From assembly GCA_015520425.1 (NCBI GenBank), contig WAQC01000011.1, positions 1-20,516 of the forward strand: a DNA stretch of 20,516 bases, written 5' to 3'. A program made the position numbers and the translations under genes. This document shows positions 7,451 through 14,565 of this stretch, in pieces (position 1 is the stretch's first letter; every line of letters begins with the position of its first letter). Under the pieces are notes generated by a model that worked only from the letters and a program-made list of their open reading frames with translations, made no database searches and was not told where the DNA came from. This DNA comes from Candidatus Pelearchaeum sp. (GTDB lineage: Archaea > Thermoproteota > Nitrososphaeria_A > Caldarchaeales > Caldarchaeaceae).

Positions 7451-7458
7451 GTTTAAAG
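7451..7458 (-). promoter_or_regulatory. TATA-like element for the phosphoribosyltransferase gene
   Basis: CTTTAAAC on the minus strand is centred about 29 bases upstream of the ATG at 7426, consistent with an archaeal promoter and a leaderless transcript. The 7427-7641 gap holds this and the methyltransferase promoter. I see no further gene there. Confidence 0.45.
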
Positions 7459-7605
7459 AGGCGTAAAGACCCTAATTAGTCTATCCTCTGCCCGCCGCAT
7501 GGCTTACTCGCATTCTGGCGTATTTTGAGGGGCAGCATTTCAGAGGAATACTCTAAGAAAGTTGCGCGATTAACTTGGGATTCCGCTGTCTCTCTGCCAT
7601 GCTAA

Positions 7606-7614
7606 GAATTAAAG
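7606..7614 (+). promoter_or_regulatory. TATA-like element for the methyltransferase operon
   Basis: GAATTAAAG lies about 31 bases before the ATG at 7642, a plausible archaeal TATA box for a short-leader transcript. It is followed by a GC-rich stretch (GGGCGGCGCCCGCC) directly before the start codon. Confidence 0.4.
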
Positions 7615-7641
7615 CGAGCAAGGGGGCGGCGCCCGCCTCCG

Positions 7642-8835
7642 ATGAGTAGGGTAACGTACATTCAGAGCTACGAGATTCCAGACTCGTGGAAATACGCAGA
7701 AAAGAAGTGGGGCATAGCTCTCCACCGTATGATGTCGCGGACAGGCTCGTTCCCCCCTGCGCTGGCCCACTGGTTCGTCGCAAAATACTCGGATAGGGGT
7801 GATGTGGTTCTAGACCCGTTCTGCGGGAAGGGAACGCTCCCGCTTGAAGCATGTCTTTTGGACAGGATTGGGCTGGGCAACGACCTAGCCCCTGAAGCTT
7901 ACGTGGTAAGTAGGGCTAAGGTTAATCCCGTATCCCTAGGTGAGGTTAGGAAATGGGTTGAAGAAGCTACGCGCAAAATGCGGCCTGACGCGGTTAGCAT
8001 ATATGACGCGGACGAGGATGTACGCGTCTTCTTCAGCCCATCAACACTTAAGCAGATTCTAGCGGTTAGAGAACTATTACTACATGACGACAGCGATATT
8101 GGGAACTTCATTAAGGCAGTTATGCTGGGAATACTCCACGGCCCCTCAGAGCTTCACCTCAGTCTGCCATGCAGTCACTCCTTCTCCATGTCTCCAGGAT
8201 ACTTGAAGAGATATGCTAAGAGGCATAGACTGAGGAGGCCCAATAGGAATGTTTTGAGCTGCATCTTAAGGCGGGCCGAGAACCTGTTGGCTGACGGAGT
8301 TCCTAGGCGGCGGGGCCGCGTGTTTATGCGGGATGCCCGTAGCCTACCCCTACCAGACAGCTCGGTAGACCTGATAGTAACATCGCCGCCCTACTTCAAC
8401 ATGCAGACCTACGCATGGGATAACTGGCTCCGCCTATGGTTTCTCGGATACAATTACGAAGAAGTCAGACGTAAGCTTTTTGAGACACAGTCCATACCTA
8501 AATTCGTAGCATTTATGCGCAAATGCTTTGATGAGATGTTTAGAGTGCTTAAAGATGACTCGGCCTGCATAGTCGTTGTCGGCGATGTAAAGATTAATGG
8601 ACGGCTTATAGATATGGCCCGACTACTTATGGAACCTGCCGAGGCCAGTGGATTTACTGTGGCTGCGGTGATTAGCGACAATATACCTAAAGAGCACAAA
8701 TATTTGATGTATGTTGATGAGGGTAAGGGGGTTAGCCGTGAGAAGATACTCATCCTACACAAGGGAAACGTAAGGATTAGGGACTCGCCTGTTGCCTGGT
8801 CTGGTGTTGTTAGCGTGGAGGTGGATAGGCCATGA
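7642..8835 (+). CDS. Amino-type DNA methyltransferase (N4-cytosine or N6-adenine, TSPPY)
   Basis: This SAM-dependent enzyme (397 aa) probably methylates an exocyclic amino group of DNA. Motif I, V-V-L-D-P-F-C-G-K-G-T, is at residues 55-65 and motif IV, T-S-P-P-Y, at 247-251. A motif-X-like helix (A-L-A-H-W-F-V-A-K-Y-S) lies just before motif I. About 180 residues separate motifs I and IV, so the target-recognition segment may lie between them in an alpha-class-like order. The S-P-P-Y form is most common in N4-cytosine enzymes. The region after motif IV (W-D-N-W-L-R-L-W-F-L-G-Y) recalls a set of archaeal and bacterial methyltransferases. The last four bases overlap the start of the next gene (ATGA), implying coupled translation. 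An RNA substrate is less likely because RNA amino methylases usually show N-P-P-Y or D-P-P-Y. Confidence 0.85.
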   Translation: MSRVTYIQSYEIPDSWKYAEKKWGIALHRMMSRTGSFPPALAHWFVAKYSDRGDVVLDPFCGKGTLPLEACLLDRIGLGNDLAPEAYVVSRAKVNPVSLGEVRKWVEEATRKMRPDAVSIYDADEDVRVFFSPSTLKQILAVRELLLHDDSDIGNFIKAVMLGILHGPSELHLSLPCSHSFSMSPGYLKRYAKRHRLRRPNRNVLSCILRRAENLLADGVPRRRGRVFMRDARSLPLPDSSVDLIVTSPPYFNMQTYAWDNWLRLWFLGYNYEEVRRKLFETQSIPKFVAFMRKCFDEMFRVLKDDSACIVVVGDVKINGRLIDMARLLMEPAEASGFTVAAVISDNIPKEHKYLMYVDEGKGVSREKILILHKGNVRIRDSPVAWSGVVSVEVDRP

Positions 8836-9938
8836 TTTATGAGGCGCATGGCGATGTTTGTCGTCTTGGCTATTTACGACTAATAGCGTGCCTAGCGGAT
8901 GATTTCACGCCTAAAAGCTTTGACTATCTAGCTTCATTGCTCCACGAGCTTGTGAAACAAGCAGAGAAGCCCCCTGAGGGCGCTATCTTAACAGGCATAA
9001 TAGCAAGCCAGGTTAATGCACGGAATTACATAACGCTAGCTTCTGAGACTGGGATGATAGACAGGAAGACGCAAGTAAGGGGAATGATGGGTAGCATATA
9101 CAGTAGGCTAGACTCCGCATCTAAGTTCCATGCGATAATAGAGGGACGGGAAAGACCGTCACACGACGGGCTATTAGAACTCTCACCAGTTGAACGCGCA
9201 TTCTTTTTACACACATTAACCTATCATGATTATCCATTCTTGGGCGAGGTTATTCTCTGGTCTTTACAGCGGCAGCGTTTCAATAGAACCGACGCTATGA
9301 ACGCGATTATGGAGGACATATATCCAGAAGCTCTTACCCGCGCCCTTCATACAGCAGACCCTAAGAGAAGGCCCTTAATTAAAAAAGAGCTGGACGAGGC
9401 AGGCACGTTTAAAGAGAAACGGCAGAGTTTTGCGTCAAAATCCGAGTGGATTAGGAGTAGGCAGTATGCGAAGTACAGGCATGTGGCCCCTCCACGTTTA
9501 GAGTGGCTTGTTGACCTTGGAATACTCTTGCGCGAAGGTAGGGGCAAGTTCGCGGTTAACGAGGGGATGCTCGCATCTATTGAGAGGTTTGAGCGGGTGT
9601 TAAGACAGCCGCTTAAGAAGCTTGAGGATAGTCTATTTGAACAGATTTTCCCCCTCTTACATGAGTGGGAACAAGCATCGCGTGAGGAGATTTCGCAGGC
9701 ATTCATAGAGGGCTATGGTAGGTTTGTGCGTGATGGCTTCAAGACCGTGAAGCTTGACATGCTTAAACTATATACCTGCTATAGGCTCATGGAAGCTGGG
9801 AAATTGACAACACCGAGCACAGTTCATCAGGTATTTAATAATATAGCGCTCAGGTACCCGGATAAGGTCTTTGTAACCCCAGGTCCTTCAGGGGCGGTTG
9901 AAATAGCTAGGATAGAGCTGGCAACTACTGAGGTGTAG
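8832..9938 (+). CDS. Uncharacterised protein with winged-helix-like segments, partner of the methyltransferase
   Basis: I do not recognise this family. It is 368 aa, soluble, mostly helical, with only three cysteines and no signal peptide or membrane segment. Residues about 215-250 (R-L-E-W-L-V-D-L-G-I-L-L, a turn, then F-A-V-N-E-G) have the helix-wing pattern of winged-helix domains that read 'lead residue, level, T/N-x-G'. An N-terminal stretch (about 60-105, N-Y-I-T-L-A-S-E-T-G-M-I-D) looks like a weaker second copy. Residues 177-215 are rich in Lys/Arg. No PD-(D/E)xK, HNH, GIY-YIG or Walker motif is evident, so a classical restriction nuclease is not supported. The start overlaps the methyltransferase stop by ATGA, so the two are expressed together. 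It could be a specificity subunit, a regulator, or the effector of an unusual modification or defence pair. Confidence 0.75.
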   Translation: MIYEAHGDVCRLGYLRLIACLADDFTPKSFDYLASLLHELVKQAEKPPEGAILTGIIASQVNARNYITLASETGMIDRKTQVRGMMGSIYSRLDSASKFHAIIEGRERPSHDGLLELSPVERAFFLHTLTYHDYPFLGEVILWSLQRQRFNRTDAMNAIMEDIYPEALTRALHTADPKRRPLIKKELDEAGTFKEKRQSFASKSEWIRSRQYAKYRHVAPPRLEWLVDLGILLREGRGKFAVNEGMLASIERFERVLRQPLKKLEDSLFEQIFPLLHEWEQASREEISQAFIEGYGRFVRDGFKTVKLDMLKLYTCYRLMEAGKLTTPSTVHQVFNNIALRYPDKVFVTPGPSGAVEIARIELATTEV

Positions 9939-9943
9939 CAAAA

Positions 9944-10003
9944 GGGGGTCAGACTGCCCATCGTTGCATCATAGCTCAACATGGACGTTAGTCATCATCC
10001 CCC
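9944..10003 (-). ncRNA. C/D box guide sRNA (about 60 nt)
   Basis: Read on the minus strand, a 5-bp terminal stem GGGGG (9999-10003) / CCCCC (9944-9948) encloses box C ATGATGA (9992-9998), a 12-nt guide (9980-9991), D' TTGA (9976-9979), a 3-nt spacer, C' ATGATGC (9966-9972), a 13-nt guide (9953-9965) and box D CTGA (9949-9952). All spacings fit archaeal C/D sRNAs, and the terminal stem with C and D makes a k-turn. The expected targets are CATGGACGTTAG and ACTGCCCATCGTT in RNA form. The D+5 rule puts 2'-O-methylation at the fifth base of each (G and C). I cannot assign them to rRNA or tRNA positions. It lies 37 bases after the rps30e stop on the same strand and is followed by TTTT. AT-rich TTTATTATT about 21-24 bases upstream could be its own TATA box. 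Confidence 0.85.
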
Positions 10004-10040
10004 AACACTCTACACTCTAATAATAAAAGAGTTAAGAAGA

Positions 10041-10199
10041 TTATGCCGTCGGCCTAGAGCTTGCCTGGGACTGCATACGATTATTATAGTTCGTCCTGTT
10101 TCTAACCCTTGGGATGGGTGATTTCCTAGGCTTCGCCTCCAGCTTCGGCGTCTGACTCCTAACCTTCCCAGCCTTCGTTATGCTGCCGTGGCTTGGCAT
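10041..10199 (-). CDS. rps30e: Small-subunit ribosomal protein S30e
   Basis: This 52-aa basic ribosomal protein starts M-P-S-H-G-S-I-T-K-A-G-K-V-R, matching the archaeal S30e opening, and continues with P-R-V-R-N-R-x-N-Y (about 30-38). The frame is open 23 codons further upstream, but that extension has no family resemblance. A TATA-like element 28 bases before this ATG also supports the short form. Ser/Gln/Pro residues form a slightly long tail. It is divergent from nop5 and upstream of the C/D sRNA on the same strand, so a dicistronic rps30e-sRNA transcript is possible. Confidence 0.92.
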   Translation of the reverse strand: MPSHGSITKAGKVRSQTPKLEAKPRKSPIPRVRNRTNYNNRMQSQASSRPTA

Positions 10200-10224
10200 G
10201 ATACACGCACCTCTAGGGTGTGTT

Positions 10225-10243
10225 GTATATGTGCTGGTATATA
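10225..10243. promoter_or_regulatory. Divergent promoter region of rps30e and nop5
   Basis: The 100-base gap between the two ATGs has two TATA-like elements. GTATAT (10225-10230) is centred 28 bases before the rps30e ATG on the minus strand, fitting a leaderless message. TATATA (10238-10243) would place a plus-strand start near 10266, giving nop5 a leader of about 34 bases. That second start also makes upstream in-frame nop5 start codons (10180, 10255) unlikely. Confidence 0.5.
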
Positions 10244-10299
10244 GAGCCTTCGCGATGGAAACGCACAAAACCAGCCTTTACCGTAGAGTATGGGGAGTT

Positions 10300-11499
10300 A
10301 TGGCGACGACTGCGAGGGTTATCCTGTCCGCGGTGGGCTTAACAGCCCTGGACGATGGTGGAGTGGTAGCTTTCAAGAAGCTGGGAGAAACCCCTGAAGA
10401 AGCCGCTGAAAAACTTTCCCGACTAGCCTCGTCAACCGAGCCGCCTGCCGAGCTTACAGAACTCTTAAACGAACTAGCAACTAAGGGATTTTCTAGAATA
10501 GTTCTGGTAGGAGAAGAGCTAAGCAACTATGCAAAACGCCTAACCCGCGAAGGTCTAGAGCTATTGGTGGAAGAGCGCTCACAAGCCGATTTGGAGGAAG
10601 TTTTAGACAGGGCTGGGATAGTAAGAAGGGATGAATACCGTAACTGGACACGAAATGTAGCCAACATATTAGCGAAGATGAAGCTCCGCGAAGCTGTAGA
10701 GAGACGTGATATACACATAGTACATGCGGTAAGAGCGCTTGACGATATTGAGAAACAACTAAACCAGATATACATAAGAGTCCGCGAGTGGTATGGTGTG
10801 CACTTCCCAGAGCTGGAGGACCTTCTCCAAGACCCAACTAGTTATCTGAAGTTTGTTTATCATATAACCTTCCGCAGAGATGCTAGTATTGATTCTGTGA
10901 GTAATGTGCTGGGCTCTCATAAGAGGCTTGAGGACGTGGTTAAGGCGGCATCAAGTTCTCTTGGTGCCGAACTATCACGTGAGGATGCTAATTCCATACG
11001 TGCCTTAGCTTATCTTGGTCTTGAGACAGCCGCTCTCAAGGGACGGCTGGAGAACTACATAAGGTCTCTCATGTCATCCGAGGCGCCCAACCTATCAGCT
11101 GTCGCGGGACCTGTTCTTGGTAGCAGGCTCATATCCCTGGCTGGGGGGCTTGAGAAGCTCGCCAAGTTGCCCGCCAGCACGGTTCAGGTCCTAGGGGCGG
11201 AGAAGGCGCTCTTCCGATTCCTGCGCACAGGCAGGGGAGCGCCCAAGCACGGCGTAATCTTCCAACACCCATACGTCCATTCAGCGAGCAGATGGCAGCG
11301 AGGCAAGATAGCGCGCGCCCTAGCCACAAAAATCGCAATAGCAGCACGCATAGACTACTTCACCAAAGAGGATAGAAGCGCAGAGCTTAGACGCGCGTTG
11401 GATAAGAGAGTTGAGGAGATTAGACGTAAATACGCGCAGCCACCTTCAAGACCTAAGCAGTCAATTAGGCATCAGAGAAGGAGGAGGGGTAGGAGATGA
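10300..11499 (+). CDS. nop5: Nop5 (aNop56/58), C/D box sRNP core scaffold
   Basis: This scaffold of the archaeal C/D box RNP bridges L7Ae-bound k-turns and fibrillarin. From the ATG at 10300 the protein is 399 aa: an N-terminal fibrillarin-binding domain (A-T-T-A-R-V-I-L-S-A-V-G-L onward), a helical coiled-coil (NOSIC) region at about 130-260, and the Nop domain with G-A-P-K-H-G-V-I-F-Q-H-P-Y-V at 313-326. A strongly basic tail (R-R-R-R-G-R-R) follows. The frame is open to 10180, but the first 40 residues do not resemble the family and would overlap the rps30e promoter. The stop overlaps the fibrillarin start (ATGA). The C/D sRNA at 9944-10003 is a potential RNA partner. Confidence 0.93.
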   Translation: MATTARVILSAVGLTALDDGGVVAFKKLGETPEEAAEKLSRLASSTEPPAELTELLNELATKGFSRIVLVGEELSNYAKRLTREGLELLVEERSQADLEEVLDRAGIVRRDEYRNWTRNVANILAKMKLREAVERRDIHIVHAVRALDDIEKQLNQIYIRVREWYGVHFPELEDLLQDPTSYLKFVYHITFRRDASIDSVSNVLGSHKRLEDVVKAASSSLGAELSREDANSIRALAYLGLETAALKGRLENYIRSLMSSEAPNLSAVAGPVLGSRLISLAGGLEKLAKLPASTVQVLGAEKALFRFLRTGRGAPKHGVIFQHPYVHSASRWQRGKIARALATKIAIAARIDYFTKEDRSAELRRALDKRVEEIRRKYAQPPSRPKQSIRHQRRRRGRR

Positions 11500-12191
11500 C
11501 TACACAGGTAAGGGAGCATGAAAAGTTTAGGGCGGTATATTGGGTTGAGAGCGGCGGCGAGGCTCATCTGGCGACTAAGAACTTAGCCCGCGGATATTCC
11601 GTCTATGGTGAGAAGCTTATACAGGTTGGAGGCGAAGAATATCGTCTCTGGTCTTACTACAGAAGTAAATTAGCGGCGGCCATAGTGCGGGGGATAAGCG
11701 AGATATTCATAAAGCCAGGCTCGCGGGTTCTTTACCTAGGCGCTGCGACTGGGACGACCGCAAGCCACGTATCTGATATTATCGGCAGTGAGGGGTTTCT
11801 ATATGGTGTTGATTTCTCACCCCGCGTTATGATGCAATTTCTCCAAAACGTAGCTGAACGTAGAGCGAATGTAGCCGCGATAGTTGGTGATGCGCGGAAT
11901 CCATCCTCGTATAAGTATTTGGTCGGAGGCGTTGATGTTATCTACTGCGACGTAGCCCAGCCCGAGCAGGCTAAGATAGTCGCTGATAACGCACGAGAGA
12001 TGTTAAACGAGAATGGCGGTGTCTTGGTTGCAATTAAGGCTAGGAGCATAGATAGCGTGGAAGAACCTGACCGCGTATTTAAGCGGGAGATAGAAACTTT
12101 GGCAGACTCAGGCTTTAAGGTTCTAGAAACCATAAGCCTAGAGCCTTATGAAAGAGACCACGTTATGGTTGCCGCTCGGTTTAGGGGCTAG
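11496..12191 (+). CDS. flpA: Fibrillarin, C/D sRNP 2'-O-methyltransferase
   Basis: This is the catalytic subunit of C/D guide RNPs (231 aa), methylating the 2'-OH of rRNA and, in archaea, tRNA at the guided nucleotide. The SAM-binding motif Y-L-G-A-A-T-G-T-T-A-S-H is at 80-91. The K-D-K-H catalytic set reads Lys58, Asp152 (Y-C-D-V-A-Q), Lys181 (V-A-I-K-A-R-S-I-D) and His222 (E-R-D-H). It lacks the GAR domain of eukaryotes, as expected in archaea. The ATG overlaps the nop5 stop, with G-rich ribosome-site sequence (GGAGGGGTAGGAG) just upstream inside nop5. Co-translation would help assembly of the tight Nop5-fibrillarin dimer. Confidence 0.96.
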   Translation: MTTQVREHEKFRAVYWVESGGEAHLATKNLARGYSVYGEKLIQVGGEEYRLWSYYRSKLAAAIVRGISEIFIKPGSRVLYLGAATGTTASHVSDIIGSEGFLYGVDFSPRVMMQFLQNVAERRANVAAIVGDARNPSSYKYLVGGVDVIYCDVAQPEQAKIVADNAREMLNENGGVLVAIKARSIDSVEEPDRVFKREIETLADSGFKVLETISLEPYERDHVMVAARFRG

Positions 12192-12194
12192 GCC

Positions 12195-12851
12195 TTGAGC
12201 CTCCTTCTATGCGGCGTTGACGAGGCTGGACGCGGGTCGGTTATAGGGCCACTCGTCATAGCTGCATACGCCATACATGAAGAGATGATTCCAAAGCTTG
12301 TTGAGCTGGGTGTGGCGGACTCCAAGACACTTACACCAGAACAGAGACTTGAGCTACAGCCACGCATAGTTACTATGGCTCACTCCATACAGCTTGAAGT
12401 CATAAACGCCGAGTCGGTAAATGAGATGTTAAAGAGACGCGGCCGCGGCGGTATAAACCTGCTGGAGGCTGAGCGTATCGCTGTGCTTATATCCAAGATA
12501 AAGCCGAATAGGGTTATAATAGACTCACCAGATAGAAATACTGACCGTTTTTCTGAATACGTCAGAAACAAACTCCAAAACGATAGTGTTGAGATTGTAT
12601 GCATGGCAAAAGCTGATGCTAATAATCCAGTAGTTGCAGCCGCGTCAATAATAGCAAAGGTTAGACGCGACGCTGAGATTGAAAAGCTCCACATGGAGTT
12701 CGGCGACTTCGGCTCTGGCTATCCATCAGACCCGCGAACCATACATTTCATAAAGGAACACCTACGCCGCGGAGGTCTTCCCAACATAGTGAGAGCTGAC
12801 TGGGAGACCGTATCCAAAGCCAAGCAATTCACGCTGGAGGAGTTTGACTAG
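12195..12851 (+). CDS. rnhB: Ribonuclease HII
   Basis: This enzyme cleaves RNA in RNA-DNA hybrids and at single ribonucleotides in DNA (218 aa). G-V-D-E-A-G-R-G-S (7-15) supplies catalytic Asp9 and Glu10 and the GRG motif that recognises the RNA-DNA junction. Asp110 (V-I-I-D-S-P) and Asp141 (K-A-D-A-N-N) complete the DEDD set. Y176 in F-G-S-G-Y-P-S-D-P fits the conserved Tyr. Translation begins at TTG (12195), three bases after the fibrillarin stop. No other start keeps the DEAGRG motif. It is probably in the same transcript as nop5-flpA. Confidence 0.96.
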   Translation: MSLLLCGVDEAGRGSVIGPLVIAAYAIHEEMIPKLVELGVADSKTLTPEQRLELQPRIVTMAHSIQLEVINAESVNEMLKRRGRGGINLLEAERIAVLISKIKPNRVIIDSPDRNTDRFSEYVRNKLQNDSVEIVCMAKADANNPVVAAASIIAKVRRDAEIEKLHMEFGDFGSGYPSDPRTIHFIKEHLRRGGLPNIVRADWETVSKAKQFTLEEFD

Positions 12852-12854
12852 AAG

Positions 12855-13406
12855 ATGCGCCGTCTCTTCTACGCCTTGACGGGGAGACCTGGAATAGGAA
12901 AGACCACCGCAATAAAAGAGGTCGTTAGCAACCTCCAGAAGCAGGGCCTGAGCGTTGGAGGGATGTACACGCTGGAGATTCGTAAGGGCGCTGGGCGCGT
13001 CGGCTTTGAGATTATAGACATTACATTCGGCAGACGGGGGGTATTGGCTATGGCTGGCTCTGGAGCTGGGCCACGCGTAGGCCGTTACGTTGTTGATATA
13101 GCCTCTCTTGAAAGCATAGGTGTTGAAGCCGTGTTTTCCTCGCTCAGAGAGCGTGATGTAACTATACTGGATGAGGTTGGCCCGATGGAGTTGAAGAGCA
13201 ACCGTTTTCGTGAATGTGTTGAAGCCCTACTCGCAAGCGACAAGCCAGCCATAGTTACTGTTCATGTAAAAGCAGACGACCCGCTGGTTAGGAAGGTAAA
13301 AACAGCCGCTGGTGAGAACCTAATTGTATTGACGGAGGAGAACCGCTCTCAAATACCTAGGGTAATAGCTGATAGGATAGCTGGTGAGCTTTTAGGTCAT
13401 GCTTGA
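12855..13406 (+). CDS. THEP1-type nucleoside-triphosphatase
   Basis: This P-loop NTPase of 183 aa belongs to the family of Aquifex THEP1 and human cancer-related NTPase, which hydrolyse several NTPs with low turnover. Its cellular role is not settled. Walker A is G-R-P-G-I-G-K-T-T (10-18). Walker B is T-I-L-D-E-V-G-P-M-E-L (103-113), where the D-E-V/I-G-x-M-E string is diagnostic for the family. Length is typical. It begins three bases after rnhB, with GGAGGAG about 12 bases upstream of the ATG inside the rnhB end, and its last eight bases overlap trm1. Its place between RNA-processing genes hints at a nucleic-acid-related role, but that is only context. Confidence 0.9.
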   Translation: MRRLFYALTGRPGIGKTTAIKEVVSNLQKQGLSVGGMYTLEIRKGAGRVGFEIIDITFGRRGVLAMAGSGAGPRVGRYVVDIASLESIGVEAVFSSLRERDVTILDEVGPMELKSNRFRECVEALLASDKPAIVTVHVKADDPLVRKVKTAAGENLIVLTEENRSQIPRVIADRIAGELLGHA

Positions 13407-14565
13407 GCTGGAGTTCCCGTATAAGTGGTATGAGGAGGGAAAGGCTAGGTTCGTAGCTCCGATATTTCCAGAGACAAAGGCAGGCGAGCCCATAGCCCCT
13501 ACAAAGGCCCCAGTCTTCTACAATCCATTCTCAAAACTTTCACGTGATATGACAATAATAACAGTATCCACCTACTTCAACACCCCTATAACAATCGCAG
13601 AGCCCCTAGCAGGCTCAGGAGTTAGGGGAATTAGACTACTGCTGGAAGCCGACAACGTTAAGGCTGCGTACCTCAACGACATAAACAAATACGCATACAA
13701 AGTCATGAATATCAATGCAGAGTTTAACGGAGTAGCTGATAGAGTGGAAACCTCTAGAATGGATGGAAATATATTCCTAGCGCAGCATAACCTGCCTGAA
13801 AAGAGATTCGCGTATGTTGATGTAGACCCCGTAGGGCCTCCTGTTCGTTTCGTAGAAAACGCGTTTCGCGCTTGTAAGCCTGGAGGCATGTTGGGGGTCT
13901 CTGCTACAGACCTGGCCGCTCTAGTTGGTACTTTTCCTAGAGCATGTCAGCGTAAATACGACGCAACCACATTACATAGTGAATTCTCTAAAGATTTAGC
14001 CATACGAGTACTTTTCGGATTTTTAGCTAGAACGGCCATGCGTCTAGGACTTGGAGTAAGGCCGCTCATCTCATTCTATCATCGGCATTTCATACGTGTC
14101 TTTGTTGCCGTTGAGCGTGGTAAGTCGCGTGCGAGGGCTATGATAGGAAGGTTGGGCTGGGTTGGCTATTGCCGTCCATGCATGTATATAGAGAGCTCGC
14201 CGCTTGATGAGCCTCCCACTCGGAGATGCCCGCGATGCGGGCAGCGACGCGGCCTGGCAGGCCCCCTTTGGCGGGAAGCTACTAGCGATGCTGAATTTGT
14301 CCGTCAAGCAGCTGAGCGTTCCTCAGACTATAAGGAGGCTAAGAAGCTTCTGAGCAAACTGGCTGAAGAGGACACAGGTATTGTAGGCTTCTATAGCGCA
14401 TCAGCCCTGGCACGGTGGTTACGCATAAGCCCCAAATCACCGCGGAAAATAGCTGAACTCCTCCGCTCATCGGGTTATAGAGCATCATTAACCCATATAG
14501 ACCCATCTGGATTAAGAACAGATGCCAGCCCAGAGGTATTAAAAGACCTGCTCACCGCTGCTTAA
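13399..14565 (+). CDS. trm1: tRNA (guanine26-N2)-dimethyltransferase Trm1
   Basis: This enzyme makes N2,N2-dimethylguanosine at tRNA position 26 using SAM (388 aa). The N-terminus (F-Y-N-P-F-S-K-L-S-R-D, 40-50), the SAM loop A-E-P-L-A-G-S-G-V-R-G (68-78) and D-V-D-P-V-G-P-P (141-148) are in family order. Most Trm1 proteins have D-P-F-G at the last motif; here the Phe is Val144. Two CxxC pairs (258/261 and 277/280) would bind zinc. The end carries T-H-I-D-P-S-G-L-R-T-D-A (365-376), also characteristic. The start overlaps the NTPase gene by eight bases with GGTGAG upstream. The 3' end overlaps the convergent ftsJ-type gene by 14 bases. Confidence 0.96.
   Translation: MLELEFPYKWYEEGKARFVAPIFPETKAGEPIAPTKAPVFYNPFSKLSRDMTIITVSTYFNTPITIAEPLAGSGVRGIRLLLEADNVKAAYLNDINKYAYKVMNINAEFNGVADRVETSRMDGNIFLAQHNLPEKRFAYVDVDPVGPPVRFVENAFRACKPGGMLGVSATDLAALVGTFPRACQRKYDATTLHSEFSKDLAIRVLFGFLARTAMRLGLGVRPLISFYHRHFIRVFVAVERGKSRARAMIGRLGWVGYCRPCMYIESSPLDEPPTRRCPRCGQRRGLAGPLWREATSDAEFVRQAAERSSDYKEAKKLLSKLAEEDTGIVGFYSASALARWLRISPKSPRKIAELLRSSGYRASLTHIDPSGLRTDASPEVLKDLLTAA

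Noticed and set aside
8832..9938. Restriction endonuclease matching the methyltransferase
   Set aside because: I looked for PD-(D/E)xK, HNH, GIY-YIG and PLD motifs and saw none, so I left it as an unknown partner protein.
10018..10033. ACTCT/AGAGT hairpin after rps30e as a terminator
   Set aside because: The stem is only five A/T-rich pairs and has no T-tract after it. The T-rich loop could equally be a TATA element for the sRNA.
10200..10268. Upstream extension of rps30e by 23 codons
   Set aside because: S30e proteins begin with the M-P-x-H-G-S motif at 10199, and a TATA-like element is 28 bases before that ATG.
10180..10299. Upstream extension of nop5 by 40 codons
   Set aside because: The extra residues do not resemble any Nop5 N-terminus, overlap the rps30e start and its promoter, and lie before the TATA-like element that would drive nop5.
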